In this document: positions 36,335-46,432 of the stretch, one piece after another
Layout of the letters: each line of letters opens with the position of its first letter
Position numbering within the stretch: the stretch's first letter is position 1
NCBI RefSeq assembly: GCF_012030425.1
Contig: NZ_JAAUVN010000001.1
Coordinates: forward strand, 1,550,001-1,614,000
Length of the DNA: 64,000 nt
DNA from: Sphingobacterium sp. B16(2022)
GTDB lineage: Bacteria; Bacteroidota; Bacteroidia; Sphingobacteriales; Sphingobacteriaceae
Direction of reading: 5' to 3'
The notes under the pieces: generated by a model
Told to the model about the DNA's origin: nothing
The model's input: only the letters and a program-made list of their open reading frames with translations
Databases searched by the model: none
Translations under genes and position numbers: made by a program

Positions 36335-38803
36335 ATGAGCAAATTCGAAACATTTGATTTCAATCAGGCGATTCCCATTATATCTGAAGATACCGAATTC
36401 TTTCCATTATTAAGTCAACAAGATGAAGATGACATGCGCAATGCAGAGATTCCGGAGTCACTATCGATTTTGTCTTTACGCAATACAGTTTTATTTCCTG
36501 GAGTAGTTATTCCAATTACTGTGGGTCGGGATAAATCCATCAAATTAGTTAAAGACGCTTACCAAGGAGATAAAACAATAGGTGTTGTAGCTCAAAAGGA
36601 TATGTCTATGGAAGATCCTACTATTGATGAGCTTTATCAAGTCGGAACTGTAGCACATATCATCAAAGTTTTACAGATGCCTGATGGTAATACAACGGTG
36701 ATTTTACAAGGTAAGCAACGTTTTAAATTGCTTGAAGCTGTTCAGACCGAACCTTATCTAAAAGCTAACGTTGAGAAATATAAGGAAGAGAAACCGAAGT
36801 CGACTAAGGAATTTAAAGCCTTAATAGCGACTTTAAAAGAGATGGCTCTTCAAATTATTCAACTATCGCCGAACCTACCAAGCGAGGCAGGTATTGCCAT
36901 TAAGAATATCGAGAGTCCGACTTTCCTTATTAACTTTATTTCTTCTAATATCAATGTTGATTTAATTCAGAAACAACAGTTATTGGAATTATTAAATGCT
37001 GATGAGAAAGCTCGCCTATTATTAGAGTTATTAACTTCTGAAATTCAAATTTTAGAACTTAAAAACCAGATTCAAAATAAAGTAAGAATAGATTTAGATA
37101 AACAACAACGCGATTATTTCTTAAATCAACAGTTAAAGACGATTCAAGAAGAATTGGGCGGAAACACTCCCGATTTAGAGATTATCGAATTGAAAAAAAG
37201 AGCATCAAAGAAAAAATGGAATGAAGTTGTTGCTAAGCATTTCGATAAAGAAATTGAAAAATTAGCACGGATCAATCCTGCTGCCGCAGATTATTCTGTT
37301 CAGATCAATTATTTAGAATTATTACTTGACCTTCCTTGGAATGAGTTTACAAAAGATAATTTTGACCTGAATAGAGCACAAAAAGTACTGGATAAAGACC
37401 ATTATGGGTTGGATAAAGTTAAGCAGCGTATTATTGAGTATTTGGCCGTATTGAAATTGAAAAACAATATGAAGGCTCCTATTTTATGTTTAGTAGGCCC
37501 TCCGGGAGTCGGTAAAACATCATTAGGGAAATCTATTGCAAAAGCATTAGGCCGTAAGTATACTAGAATGGCCTTAGGTGGTGTGCGTGATGAAGCAGAA
37601 ATCAGGGGTCACCGAAAGACGTATATTGGTGCAATGCCAGGTCGTATCATTCAATCTTTGAAAAAAGCAGGTGCAGCGAACCCTGTATTTGTATTGGATG
37701 AAATTGATAAGATGAGTGCTGACTTTAAAGGAGATCCATCTTCTGCCCTATTAGAAGTTTTAGATCCGGAGCAAAATACGAGTTTCTATGATCATTATGT
37801 TGAGATGGAGTACGATTTATCTAAGGTCATGTTTATCGCTACAGCTAACTCCTTAAATAATATACAACCAGCTCTCTTGGATCGTATGGAGATTATTGAA
37901 GTTAATGGTTATACGATCGAAGAAAAAATTGAAATTGCCAAGAAACACCTTATTCCGAAACAGCGTGAAGCACATGGATTAACAGCAAAGGATATTTCGT
38001 TGAAATCTAAAATTATTGAGAAAATAATTGAAGAATATACGCGCGAATCTGGTGTACGTGGTTTAGAGAAAAAAATAGGTTCTACTGTCCGTGGTATTGC
38101 AACTCGCATTGTTATGGAAAAAGAATACAATGTCAATATTAATGATAAGGATCTTGTAGAGATTTTAGGTGCTCCTATTTTTGATAAAGATAGTTATGAA
38201 AATAATGAAGTTGCTGGTGTTGTTACAGGGTTAGCCTGGACTTCTGTCGGTGGCGATATATTGTTTATAGAGTCAAGTTTGAGCCCAGGTAAAGGAAAAA
38301 TGAGCTTAACAGGTAACTTGGGCGACGTGATGAAGGAATCAGCTTCCATTGCAATGGCTTATCTACGTTCGCATGCTGAAGAATTTGACATTGATTACCG
38401 CGTTTTCGATCATTGGGATGTACATATTCACGTTCCAGCAGGAGCTACACCAAAAGACGGGCCTTCGGCAGGTGTAACCATGTTGACGGCATTAACTTCC
38501 CTATTTACACAGCGTAAGGTTAAAGAAAACTTAGCAATGACAGGTGAGATTACTTTACGTGGAAAAGTTCTTCCTGTTGGCGGTATTAAGGAGAAGATTT
38601 TGGCAGCTAAGCGAGCGAATATCAAAGAGATTATTTTATGTAAATCTAATCAAAAAGATATTGAAGAGATCAAAGAGAGTTATATCAAAGATATGAAGTT
38701 TCACTATGTGACGGAAATGGCTGATGTCATTGCGCTCGGATTATTGGATAAAAAAGTCAAGCACGCAAAAGATCTGACTAAAGGATTAGAGCCAAAGAAA
38801 TAG
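36335..38803 (+). CDS. lon: ATP-dependent protease La
   Basis: Hexameric cytoplasmic AAA+ protease, 822 residues. The N-terminal substrate domain (about 40-240) begins [18 protein letters not shown]. The ATPase part has Walker [17 protein letters not shown] and Walker [10 protein letters not shown]. The protease domain has the catalytic Ser in [11 protein letters not shown] and the Lys in [19 protein letters not shown]. The N-terminal extension of about 35 acidic residues is typical of Bacteroidota Lon. Preceded by a candidate sigma-54 promoter and followed by a terminator. Confidence 0.97.
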   Translation: MSKFETFDFNQAIPIISEDTEFFPLLSQQDEDDMRNAEIPESLSILSLRNTVLFPGVVIPITVGRDKSIKLVKDAYQGDKTIGVVAQKDMSMEDPTIDELYQVGTVAHIIKVLQMPDGNTTVILQGKQRFKLLEAVQTEPYLKANVEKYKEEKPKSTKEFKALIATLKEMALQIIQLSPNLPSEAGIAIKNIESPTFLINFISSNINVDLIQKQQLLELLNADEKARLLLELLTSEIQILELKNQIQNKVRIDLDKQQRDYFLNQQLKTIQEELGGNTPDLEIIELKKRASKKKWNEVVAKHFDKEIEKLARINPAAADYSVQINYLELLLDLPWNEFTKDNFDLNRAQKVLDKDHYGLDKVKQRIIEYLAVLKLKNNMKAPILCLVGPPGVGKTSLGKSIAKALGRKYTRMALGGVRDEAEIRGHRKTYIGAMPGRIIQSLKKAGAANPVFVLDEIDKMSADFKGDPSSALLEVLDPEQNTSFYDHYVEMEYDLSKVMFIATANSLNNIQPALLDRMEIIEVNGYTIEEKIEIAKKHLIPKQREAHGLTAKDISLKSKIIEKIIEEYTRESGVRGLEKKIGSTVRGIATRIVMEKEYNVNINDKDLVEILGAPIFDKDSYENNEVAGVVTGLAWTSVGGDILFIESSLSPGKGKMSLTGNLGDVMKESASIAMAYLRSHAEEFDIDYRVFDHWDVHIHVPAGATPKDGPSAGVTMLTALTSLFTQRKVKENLAMTGEITLRGKVLPVGGIKEKILAAKRANIKEIILCKSNQKDIEEIKESYIKDMKFHYVTEMADVIALGLLDKKVKHAKDLTKGLEPKK

Positions 38804-38822
38804 TCAAAATTTTTCTAAAAAT

Positions 38823-38860
38823 TAAAAGCCGCTATAAATAAATTTTTATAGCGGCTTTTA
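38823..38860 (+). terminator. Intrinsic terminator of lon
   Basis: A stem of about 15 bp (AAAAGCCGCTATAAA and complement) 20 bases after the stop, followed by a short T-run. Confidence 0.88.
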
Positions 38861-39001
38861 CATGTAGACACATGAGCAACTCTGACTAGACGTCGACATA
38901 CCTGAAATAATTAAATAAAAGATTGGAAAGGTCTATAAACACAAAATGCTTCCCGTTAGGAAAAGCAAGTGTCTAATTTGTGATTTTAAAAGCGTTGAGA
39001 A

Positions 39002-39148
39002 TTATTTCTCAAGCTTGTCATTTTCTTTTTTCAATGTTACGGGACGATCTTCTTTGATTTCCGTTTCCATAAAACCCCAGTTAGTCATGTAATACATGTA
39101 TGGGTTTTGTTCAATTTTTGATTTTCTTGTTCTTTCTCTTTTTATCAT
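39002..39148 (-). CDS. Small 48-residue protein, unannotated type
   Basis: Starts M-I-K-R-E-R-T-R-K-S-K-I-E-Q, contains PYMYYMTNWGFMETEIKEDR, and ends in a Lys/Glu-rich tail. Basic N-terminus, aromatic middle and charged C-terminus are ordered rather than low-complexity, which argues for a real gene despite the length. Two further in-frame ATGs fall in the middle. A hairpin (38948-38966) lies downstream on the same strand. No family recognised; no clear promoter. Confidence 0.5.
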   Translation of the reverse strand: MIKRERTRKSKIEQNPYMYYMTNWGFMETEIKEDRPVTLKKENDKLEK

Positions 39149-39281
39149 ATATATATATTGTTTTGATTACTTCATATCATTCAAATATCGAGCCAAACTA
39201 TCCTTAATACTGTTTATTAGTAATTATGAGTGTTCCTGCTGTTCTTTTGTAAGGATTACACTTAACACTTACAAATTGTAA

Positions 39282-39588
39282 ATACTCGAAATGATACCAC
39301 TTATTTTCAAGGCTATAATAAGTGCTGTTAAATATTAGTTTTGACTTCTTTAATACCCAAAAGTTTAATTGACAACTAAAAACAGCTATTATATAATATG
39401 ATTTTTAATGATTTACAGCACCTATACATGAAGGTGGATGTGCAAAATTGTATTCTTTAGGGGGAATCTTATTTCTACAATCATCAGAAGATGTAGATAA
39501 ATGCTCAAGAATATACGCTTATGGTGAAGGTATCATAATGAAGAGATAATTTTTAAAAAATTTACACTAGTATCAGATTTTGTTAGAT
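39282..39588. pseudogene. Gene-poor stretch with a possible gene remnant (39412-39549, + strand)
   Basis: From 39412 to the TAA at 39547-39549 a plus-strand frame of 45 codons reads like a protein end (HEGGCAKLYSLGG, then SSEDVDKCSRIYAYGEGI) but has no ATG. It follows a TGA, and an ATG-started frame (M-I-F-N-D-L-Q-H, from 39399) runs into it out of phase near 39430. This may be a frameshifted small gene or chance. Nothing else is seen here. Confidence 0.3.
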
Positions 39589-39633
39589 AATAAACCGGGC
39601 ATTTAATAAGAATGAAATGCCCAGTTTATTATA
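39589..39633 (-). terminator. Terminator of the fecI-to-phosphatase locus
   Basis: A 16-bp stem with a single mismatch (AATAAAC-GGGCATTT core) and 10-base loop, about 30 bases past the phosphatase stop; the T-tract is weak. Confidence 0.7.
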
Positions 39634-39658
39634 TACAAGCTTATTTTTGATAATTCAA

Positions 39659-41584
39659 CTACTGCTGTATTGCGCCTAAGACTTGAGCAATTTTTTTGAA
39701 AAGTTCGGTATTCTGATAATACCCCAAAAAGTTTTGAGCTCCGGGGCCATATGCCATTACAGGCACCATCATCGCACTGTGATCATTAGACGCAAAGCTG
39801 GCTTGTATACTGCCTGTTTTTACATCAGCATCTAATAAAGATAATGCGCCAGTTTCATGGTCTGCTGTTACCACCACAAGTGTCTCACCATTCTGATCAG
39901 CATAACGAAGTGCTTCGCCGACTGCCTGATCAAAATCCAAAGTTTCTGTTACCACATAGTTTAAATCTCGCGCATGGCCACCATAATCAATCTGAGCCCC
40001 CTCGGCCATAATAAAGAATCCACTTCCCATTCCATGAAGTTTACTGATGCTCGTTGCGAGCAATTCTTTTAAAATAGTACCTCTACCATCTTTGACAGCT
40101 ACCATATCTTGTTCATTAAAATAAGCTACTGTTTTCTCTGATTTGGCGTTTTTTAATCCGGTTAGGTTATCAACAACTTGATATCCGGCTTGATTTAATT
40201 TTTTTTCCAATTCATCTTTTCTTTCTTTCTCCCGATAAGGTCCAGGTAGTTCACCTGCCAATATTTTAACATCCTTATTTTCGATGAGCGCTTCTGTAAT
40301 TGCAATGGATGCATTTCGGTCTATATTTGACGCATAAAATGCTGCGGGAGTCGCATCCGAGGCATCCCCTGTGGATAGTATTCCGCTAACCTTTCCAACT
40401 CTTGCTAATAGTTCAGGTAATCGCAGTAACCTATTACCAGATGTGTCTACGCTTATCGAACCGTTATATGATTTATGCCCGGTAGCAATTGCTGATCCCC
40501 CAGCTCCTGAATCTGTATTACCTGGACTGGCTGATGCTGTTAAAGAGAACCCTACATGTTTCATCTGAGCCATATACAACTGACCACGGTTGGCAACCAT
40601 AGCAGCTTGAATATGACCTAATCCCATACCGTCTCCTATTAACAGAATCACATTTCTAACTGTACCCTTACTCCCATCTTTTGCAAAATTAGGTTGATAA
40701 ACAGCGGATGGTTTATTTGCCGTAAAACGTGAACTCTCCAAATCATTTAAATAAGCTTTTAGCACATCAGGATGATCTGTATTTAACCAGGTAACGCCCA
40801 TTTTTTCTAATACTATCCACGTATTGACACTCTCAGGTGCACCCCAGAGACGAAATGGTTTACCCCATTTTCGTGCCTTTGCTCCTTGCTGTTCAATTTT
40901 CATTTGCTCTTGCTTCGTTGGCACCCCCTTCCCGTTCCATTGTGTATAGGTTCGTAAATTATCGCTCATCATAGCTACCCGTTGCAGTTGCTGGCTGGTG
41001 TATGTGTTTTCAAATCTACCGTCAAAGGATATGTAGTCTGGATAGTTTTTAAAGAGAGCAGGTGACGGCATATTGCCACTGATGACAATTTGAATAGCAT
41101 ATTTATTTTGTTTGGGATCTACTAGGTAACGATAAGGTGCTAACAGGTTTACTAATTTTGGCATCATAATCTGAAAATCTTCTTTCAGATCTAAAACCAG
41201 CTGTAAGTTTTTACTGCTGTCAGCAAAGGGATGTTGCTTATTTTGTTTAAATAAGTTTGCCAAAGGCTTTATATATAGATTTTCCAAGGTTCGTCCTGCT
41301 TTGATATCTTTAGCCTCATGCGCAACATATAAGGTATCATCTCGTAGAAATAGGTCTGCTTCAATGGATTCCATTCCCGCATAATAAGCACGTAACATGG
41401 GAATATCCTGTTCATAATCATTATGACTATGGCCACGGACCCGAAGTGCATGGTGCTGTTGATGCGTACTATACATGAGTTTATCAAAACGATTAACAGC
41501 TGTAGGTGTTTCCTGCGCATCAAGTCTGACCATTATCCCAACTAATGGCAGTATTAATAATAACTTAGCAAATTTCATTTTCAT
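39659..41584 (-). CDS. PI-PLC/GDPD-like phosphodiesterase fused to alkaline phosphatase, exported
   Basis: 641 residues. Signal peptide (ends about 23, LDAQ). Residues about 45-285 form a GDPD/PI-PLC-like TIM-barrel: H52 and H54 in RGHSHNDYEQ, E72/E75/D77 in GMESIEADLFLRDD, H89 in YVAHE. Residues about 300-641 are a PhoA-type alkaline phosphatase: metal Asp in ILLIGDGMGLGH, nucleophile Ser in NTDSGAGGSAIATG, and FIMAEGAQIDYGGH and VTADHETGAL for the other metal ligands. One exported protein could cut a phosphodiester and then release phosphate. Last gene of the fecI-fecR-susC-susD locus. Confidence 0.88.
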   Translation of the reverse strand: MKMKFAKLLLILPLVGIMVRLDAQETPTAVNRFDKLMYSTHQQHHALRVRGHSHNDYEQDIPMLRAYYAGMESIEADLFLRDDTLYVAHEAKDIKAGRTLENLYIKPLANLFKQNKQHPFADSSKNLQLVLDLKEDFQIMMPKLVNLLAPYRYLVDPKQNKYAIQIVISGNMPSPALFKNYPDYISFDGRFENTYTSQQLQRVAMMSDNLRTYTQWNGKGVPTKQEQMKIEQQGAKARKWGKPFRLWGAPESVNTWIVLEKMGVTWLNTDHPDVLKAYLNDLESSRFTANKPSAVYQPNFAKDGSKGTVRNVILLIGDGMGLGHIQAAMVANRGQLYMAQMKHVGFSLTASASPGNTDSGAGGSAIATGHKSYNGSISVDTSGNRLLRLPELLARVGKVSGILSTGDASDATPAAFYASNIDRNASIAITEALIENKDVKILAGELPGPYREKERKDELEKKLNQAGYQVVDNLTGLKNAKSEKTVAYFNEQDMVAVKDGRGTILKELLATSISKLHGMGSGFFIMAEGAQIDYGGHARDLNYVVTETLDFDQAVGEALRYADQNGETLVVVTADHETGALSLLDADVKTGSIQASFASNDHSAMMVPVMAYGPGAQNFLGYYQNTELFKKIAQVLGAIQQ

Positions 41585-41677
41585 TCTTTCTATTGGACAA
41601 AAAACGACAAACCTGATCGCTCTTTCGCATCTTTCTAGCCTGCCGTCTTTGTGATTTAAGTTATTTGTAGGATAATT

Positions 41678-43264
41678 TTACCATCCCTCATTTTGACTGA
41701 TCCCAGAATTACTCAAATCTGATGGCGGAATTGGCCATACATGATGAATAGTAGGATTAAAAGTTCGGGCAGGCCAAACTTGTACTATGGTGTAGCTAGA
41801 AGTTGGATCAGTTTTAGCAATATGTTGCCTTCCGGTTGCTGGTCGTGCATAGGCCGCTTGGGCATCACCCCAACGAACCAAGTCACTATGCCTATCGGTA
41901 TATTCTGCAGCAAACTCTGAACGACGCTCTCTTTTTAAATTAACCATTGTTGCGCCACTTATTGCAGGGAGCCCTGCGCGGTTACGTACCAAATTAATCT
42001 CCACATCTCCAGATTTCCCTTGTTTAATCTGCGCTTCGGCTTTCATCAAAAGAATATCTGCATAACGGATTAAAGGAATATTTAGATCAGAAGTCGGATA
42101 ATCTCCACTTGGATTTAAATGTTGATCCTTTGGAAAACGGAAAGGTTGCATATACTTTTTGAACTGAAAACCAGTTTGAGAATTAGACGAATAATATTTC
42201 CGATCCAATCCGAATAACGTAAATGTATCGTTAAATTCAAGTATGGTTGCCTTTTTACGATTGTCACCTGATTCGAAAGCGTTATACAATTCTAAAGTGG
42301 GGTGAAAATATCCCCAACCATTATAAAGTCCATAACCTGTATTTTCAAATAATACAGCCGGCAATATGGAACCCTGAATTTTATTAGAAACTACAGAAAA
42401 GATATATTCAGATGAAAAATTGTTTTCGATGTAAAAGACGCTTGCAAAATCTGTTTCTGGTTTTCCTGTATTAATTAATTTACGACCTGATCCTGAGTTG
42501 GTCACCATATCGCAGTACTTAACAACTTGCGTCCATTTACTCTCGTCATATCTTGCCCATTGCAAATTTGTTTTGGCTAAATAGGCATAAGCAGCGTCCT
42601 TATGCGCTCTTCCTAAATCACCTGCTCCATATGTGTTGACAAGTGGCAATAGCTCTGCTGCCTTTAAAAGATCCCCTTCAATCTGCGCTAAATTCTCTTT
42701 TACATGCGTCGGTCGTACAAATTTAATTTCATTCATATTTGCATCTGTAACGATCGGAACACCGGCACGTTGATCTCCATAATATTGTGACAAATAAAAA
42801 TAGGCATAACCTCGCATGAAATACGCTTGTCCTAACACATGCTTTTTTACGTTATCGCTAATACTCATAGCTGGCACTTTAGTGATAATGGTATTTGCAC
42901 GTTGTATGATCTGATAAAATTTCTTGTACATACTATTAATGCGGCTTTCAGCACCTGTAGCAGTAAAATTACGCACTGCTGCTGATCCTGCATCTGTACG
43001 TCCAGTGACCATATCGTCCGATGCGTTGATAAACCAAAACAAACCTCTTCCGAACATATTATCGTCATTGAAATGTTCATAAAGACCATTACTGGCAAAT
43101 ATCGCATCTGCTTCTGTCTTCCAGAAGTTTTCATTGGTAATTGATCCTTTTGGAGTCAGATCAGTAAAACTCTTACTACAGCCCTGTATACCTATGCTCA
43201 ATCCTAGTAATGCTATTGTAATGTATTTGTATTTTTTTATGGATGGTGTTTTCATGATTTTCAT
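41678..43264 (-). CDS. SusD/RagB-type outer-membrane lipoprotein (first locus)
   Basis: 528 residues. Lipoprotein signal with Cys in SIGIQGCSKSF, followed by the SusD start DLTPKGSITNENFWKTEADA. Helical TPR-like core with AYFMRGYAYFYLSQYYGD and the C-terminal ERRSEFAAEYTDRHSDLVRWG (RagB signature), ending ISQNEGW. It forms the surface lid of the SusC barrel at 43267. Start and stop of the pair are 2 bases apart. The ligand is inferred from the downstream phosphatase as a phosphorylated compound, not from the sequence itself. Confidence 0.93.
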   Translation of the reverse strand: MKIMKTPSIKKYKYITIALLGLSIGIQGCSKSFTDLTPKGSITNENFWKTEADAIFASNGLYEHFNDDNMFGRGLFWFINASDDMVTGRTDAGSAAVRNFTATGAESRINSMYKKFYQIIQRANTIITKVPAMSISDNVKKHVLGQAYFMRGYAYFYLSQYYGDQRAGVPIVTDANMNEIKFVRPTHVKENLAQIEGDLLKAAELLPLVNTYGAGDLGRAHKDAAYAYLAKTNLQWARYDESKWTQVVKYCDMVTNSGSGRKLINTGKPETDFASVFYIENNFSSEYIFSVVSNKIQGSILPAVLFENTGYGLYNGWGYFHPTLELYNAFESGDNRKKATILEFNDTFTLFGLDRKYYSSNSQTGFQFKKYMQPFRFPKDQHLNPSGDYPTSDLNIPLIRYADILLMKAEAQIKQGKSGDVEINLVRNRAGLPAISGATMVNLKRERRSEFAAEYTDRHSDLVRWGDAQAAYARPATGRQHIAKTDPTSSYTIVQVWPARTFNPTIHHVWPIPPSDLSNSGISQNEGW

Positions 43265-43266
43265 TC

Positions 43267-46200
43267 TTAAAAATTAACATTTAATCCTATCGTGTATGTC
43301 TTGGCTAAAGGATAATTTGCTACATCTAATCCAATACTGCCGACCTCTGGATCTATACCAGAATAAGAAGTAAAGGTGAACGGGTTTTCCGCAGAAAAAT
43401 AAATCCTAGATTGCAGTTTATTCAAAAACTTAGGTAAGTTATAGCCAACAGTAATGTTTTTTATACGAAAATAATCGCCACTTTCAAGGTACCAATCTGA
43501 TATCGTTCCGTAATTAGCATTTGGATCTTTAGAAGAAAGTGCTGGAATATTACTATTTAGATTATCCGGCGTCCAGGCATTTAGGACACGATTATCCAGA
43601 TTATAACCCTGTAAGCCCGCGTTATAGGCTGTGAATTTATATCCGTTAAAAATTTTTGCTCCTGAAATTCCATAGGTTAATACATTTAGATCAAAGTTTT
43701 TATAATCTAAATTAAGGGCAAAACCATAGGTGAACTTAGGAATCGCACTACCCATATATACACGATCATCAAAACTGATTTTACCGTCACCATTTGTATC
43801 TTCGAATTTTAAATCACCAGGACGTGCAAAGGGTTGAATAAGCTTACCATTTAGGCTATGCGCCTGTACTTCTGCTTCGGAATTAAATATTCCGGTATTC
43901 GGAATCAAATAGTAAGAATATAAGGCTTGTCCTGGCGTGGACCGATATGGAGACAATATACCCCTAACTTCTCCTGGATTTTCAATAAATTCGCTATTAA
44001 CTCCATTCAGATGTAATACCTCATTACGATTGAAGGCAATATTAGCATTTAAACCAAGTCTCCAATCTCCAAATTGATGATTATATTTTCCGCTAAATTC
44101 AAATCCCTTGTTCATCACGTCACCTGTATTAATTGTAGGGCCTCTCTGCATACCTGAGTGTGGATCTGGAAGAATTTCATTGATCATTCCGATGGTCTTT
44201 TTCCGATAATAATCTGCTGTAAAACTTAACTGATGAAATAAAGTCATATCCAGACCGATATCCCATGATTCGGAAGTCTCCCAGATGAGATTAGGATTAC
44301 CTTGTTTGATCATTGCAAAATGGCGTACCAAAATACCTTCCGACCCTAAAGGTGTGACAGTACCGCTATTCAAAGGTAAGTTATATGCGTATTTATCAAC
44401 AGTTTGAATGTTCCCGATCTGACCCCAAGAAGCGCGTATTTTTAAATCATTAATAAAGTCACTTTTAAAAAATGATTCTGAAGAAATTTTCCAGGCTCCC
44501 GAAATTGATGTAAATACATCCGATCGATTATTTATTGGTAAGCGTGAACTGCGATCCTGCCGGATACTTGCTCCTAAATAATACCGTCCTGCATAATTGT
44601 AATTAACACGAGCAATAGCAGATGTTAGTGCATCTTCCCAGACATCACTTGTTGGAATTCCTGGTATAGATTGTGCATTCTCGATATATTGATACCAATC
44701 GTCTTCCCGTTCAAATCCCATTCCCTGAATGTAGTATTGTTCATACTTTGTTTTCTGAGCAGAGTATACTGCTACAGCGTCAATCTGGTGATCACCAAAA
44801 CGTTTCGTATAATTCAATTGCTGATCCCAAATCCAACGATCTGTACGAGCTTCTTCTTGCGTCAAATAATTGTTGCCATTTGATCTTCCAATTTCTGGTA
44901 TTTTGGGATCAAATCTTTTTAAAGAATACCGATTTATATCCAAAACAAAATTAGATTTGAAGGTTAGACCATCCCATAAATCCACTTTGGCAAAAACATT
45001 ACCATTGAGGTTAAGTGTCGGATTGTTAACTGTTGGACGTAGAAGTAAAGCTACTGGATTATAAGTATCACCATATGCAGATGAAAATTGCGATAAATTA
45101 AAGGGAACAGTACCGTGAAATAATCCTTTCTCATCATATACAGGTGCTGCAGGATTCATATAAATTGCATTGATGATCGATCCGCTATAACTGCTAGATG
45201 TATTTGTACCTCGAGCGGTAGTATGGTTGACATAAAAATTTTGTCCTAATGTCAATCGATCAAAAAAATCAAATTCGGATTTCAAACGATAAGCAAAACG
45301 TTTGTAACCTGTATTCAGCAATAAACCTTCCTTATCGTGATAACCAAATGAAGAATTATACCTGGATCGTTCTGATCCACCAGACACCTGCGCATTTGCA
45401 TTTAAAATATTCCCCGTTCTGAAGATTTCATTCATCCAATTGGTACGGGTTTCCTGTCCCCAAGGATTTAATGTCGCATTATGACCATCGGCAGGATTCA
45501 CTCCATCTCTTTTCGCTGCATCATTATAGGCCTGGGCGTATTGTGTCGCGTTCAAAGCAGTCGGTAGATTACTCGCATTTTGCCAACCTCGATACAGATC
45601 GACACTTAGTTTGGGCGCTCCAGCTTTACCGCTTTTAGTTGTGATCACGATAACTCCAGATGATGCCTGAGCTCCATAGATAGCTGCAGAAGCTGCATCT
45701 TTCAAGATATCCATGCTTTCAATATCATTTGGATTGATAGGTCCGCCATAATAGGGTGCTCCATCGACTACATAAAGTGGCGATTCGGCGTTTAGTGTCC
45801 CCATTCCTCTAATCATCACTTTAGGCATTGCCGAAGGATCGCCACCTGCAGACATCACCGTTACTCCTGCAACATTTCCTTGCATCAGATCTGCCACGTT
45901 AGTTAATGGACGAGCAACATTTTCTGCGACATTAGGTAAAGAGCTTACAGCAGTTGTTAAATCTCCTCTTTTTTGCTGACCGTAACCAATGACAACCACC
46001 TCATCAAGAGCTGAAAGTTGCTCTTTCAATGTAATCAAAATTGAGTTACTATCACCACTCTTTATACCTTTAAGATCTTCAAGGTAAGATTCGTACCCAA
46101 TCATGGAAACCTTGATCTTATACTTCGCATCTTCATTTAATTCTTTAAATACAAATACACCTTTTTGATCTGTCGATATACTCGTGACAACTTGTCCTTT

Positions 46201-46359
46201 CGTATCTAAAAGTACAACCGTCGCTCCTGTTTTGACAACACCATTATTATCCATAATGGTACCTCTTATTTGCCCATTGGACTGGGCATAAGATTGCAGA
46301 GCAACGGAGATCGATAGCATTGTCAATAATGCTCTTAACTTCATCGGGTTTCTTTTCAT
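43267..46359 (-). CDS. SusC/RagA-type TonB-linked outer-membrane protein (first locus)
   Basis: 1030 residues. Signal peptide (ends SYAQ), CarboxypepD_reg-like domain (about 28-115; IRGTIMDNNGVVKTGATVVLL), the SusC motif DEVVVIGYGQQKRGDLTTAVSS, plug with PLYVVDGAPYYGGPINPNDIESMDILKDAASAAIYGAQASSGVIVITTK, then a barrel ending TYTIGLNVNF. TonB-driven import across the outer membrane with the SusD at 41678. It lies 73-74 bases after fecR; the anti-sigma/receptor arrangement suggests transcription by the adjacent FecI-type sigma. Confidence 0.95.
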   Translation of the reverse strand: MKRNPMKLRALLTMLSISVALQSYAQSNGQIRGTIMDNNGVVKTGATVVLLDTKGQVVTSISTDQKGVFVFKELNEDAKYKIKVSMIGYESYLEDLKGIKSGDSNSILITLKEQLSALDEVVVIGYGQQKRGDLTTAVSSLPNVAENVARPLTNVADLMQGNVAGVTVMSAGGDPSAMPKVMIRGMGTLNAESPLYVVDGAPYYGGPINPNDIESMDILKDAASAAIYGAQASSGVIVITTKSGKAGAPKLSVDLYRGWQNASNLPTALNATQYAQAYNDAAKRDGVNPADGHNATLNPWGQETRTNWMNEIFRTGNILNANAQVSGGSERSRYNSSFGYHDKEGLLLNTGYKRFAYRLKSEFDFFDRLTLGQNFYVNHTTARGTNTSSSYSGSIINAIYMNPAAPVYDEKGLFHGTVPFNLSQFSSAYGDTYNPVALLLRPTVNNPTLNLNGNVFAKVDLWDGLTFKSNFVLDINRYSLKRFDPKIPEIGRSNGNNYLTQEEARTDRWIWDQQLNYTKRFGDHQIDAVAVYSAQKTKYEQYYIQGMGFEREDDWYQYIENAQSIPGIPTSDVWEDALTSAIARVNYNYAGRYYLGASIRQDRSSRLPINNRSDVFTSISGAWKISSESFFKSDFINDLKIRASWGQIGNIQTVDKYAYNLPLNSGTVTPLGSEGILVRHFAMIKQGNPNLIWETSESWDIGLDMTLFHQLSFTADYYRKKTIGMINEILPDPHSGMQRGPTINTGDVMNKGFEFSGKYNHQFGDWRLGLNANIAFNRNEVLHLNGVNSEFIENPGEVRGILSPYRSTPGQALYSYYLIPNTGIFNSEAEVQAHSLNGKLIQPFARPGDLKFEDTNGDGKISFDDRVYMGSAIPKFTYGFALNLDYKNFDLNVLTYGISGAKIFNGYKFTAYNAGLQGYNLDNRVLNAWTPDNLNSNIPALSSKDPNANYGTISDWYLESGDYFRIKNITVGYNLPKFLNKLQSRIYFSAENPFTFTSYSGIDPEVGSIGLDVANYPLAKTYTIGLNVNF

Positions 46360-46432
46360 TTCATTTAGTCTTTTAATTTGTAGGTGGTTTGTACCGCATG
46401 AACTAAAATTTAAACGGTATTATTTACTTCTT

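Noticed and set aside
39096..39281. 61-codon plus-strand ORF rich in Phe/Ile/Tyr
   Set aside because: Composition reflects AT-rich DNA, it lies opposite the better 39002-39148 ORF, and no promoter or protein-like pattern is seen.
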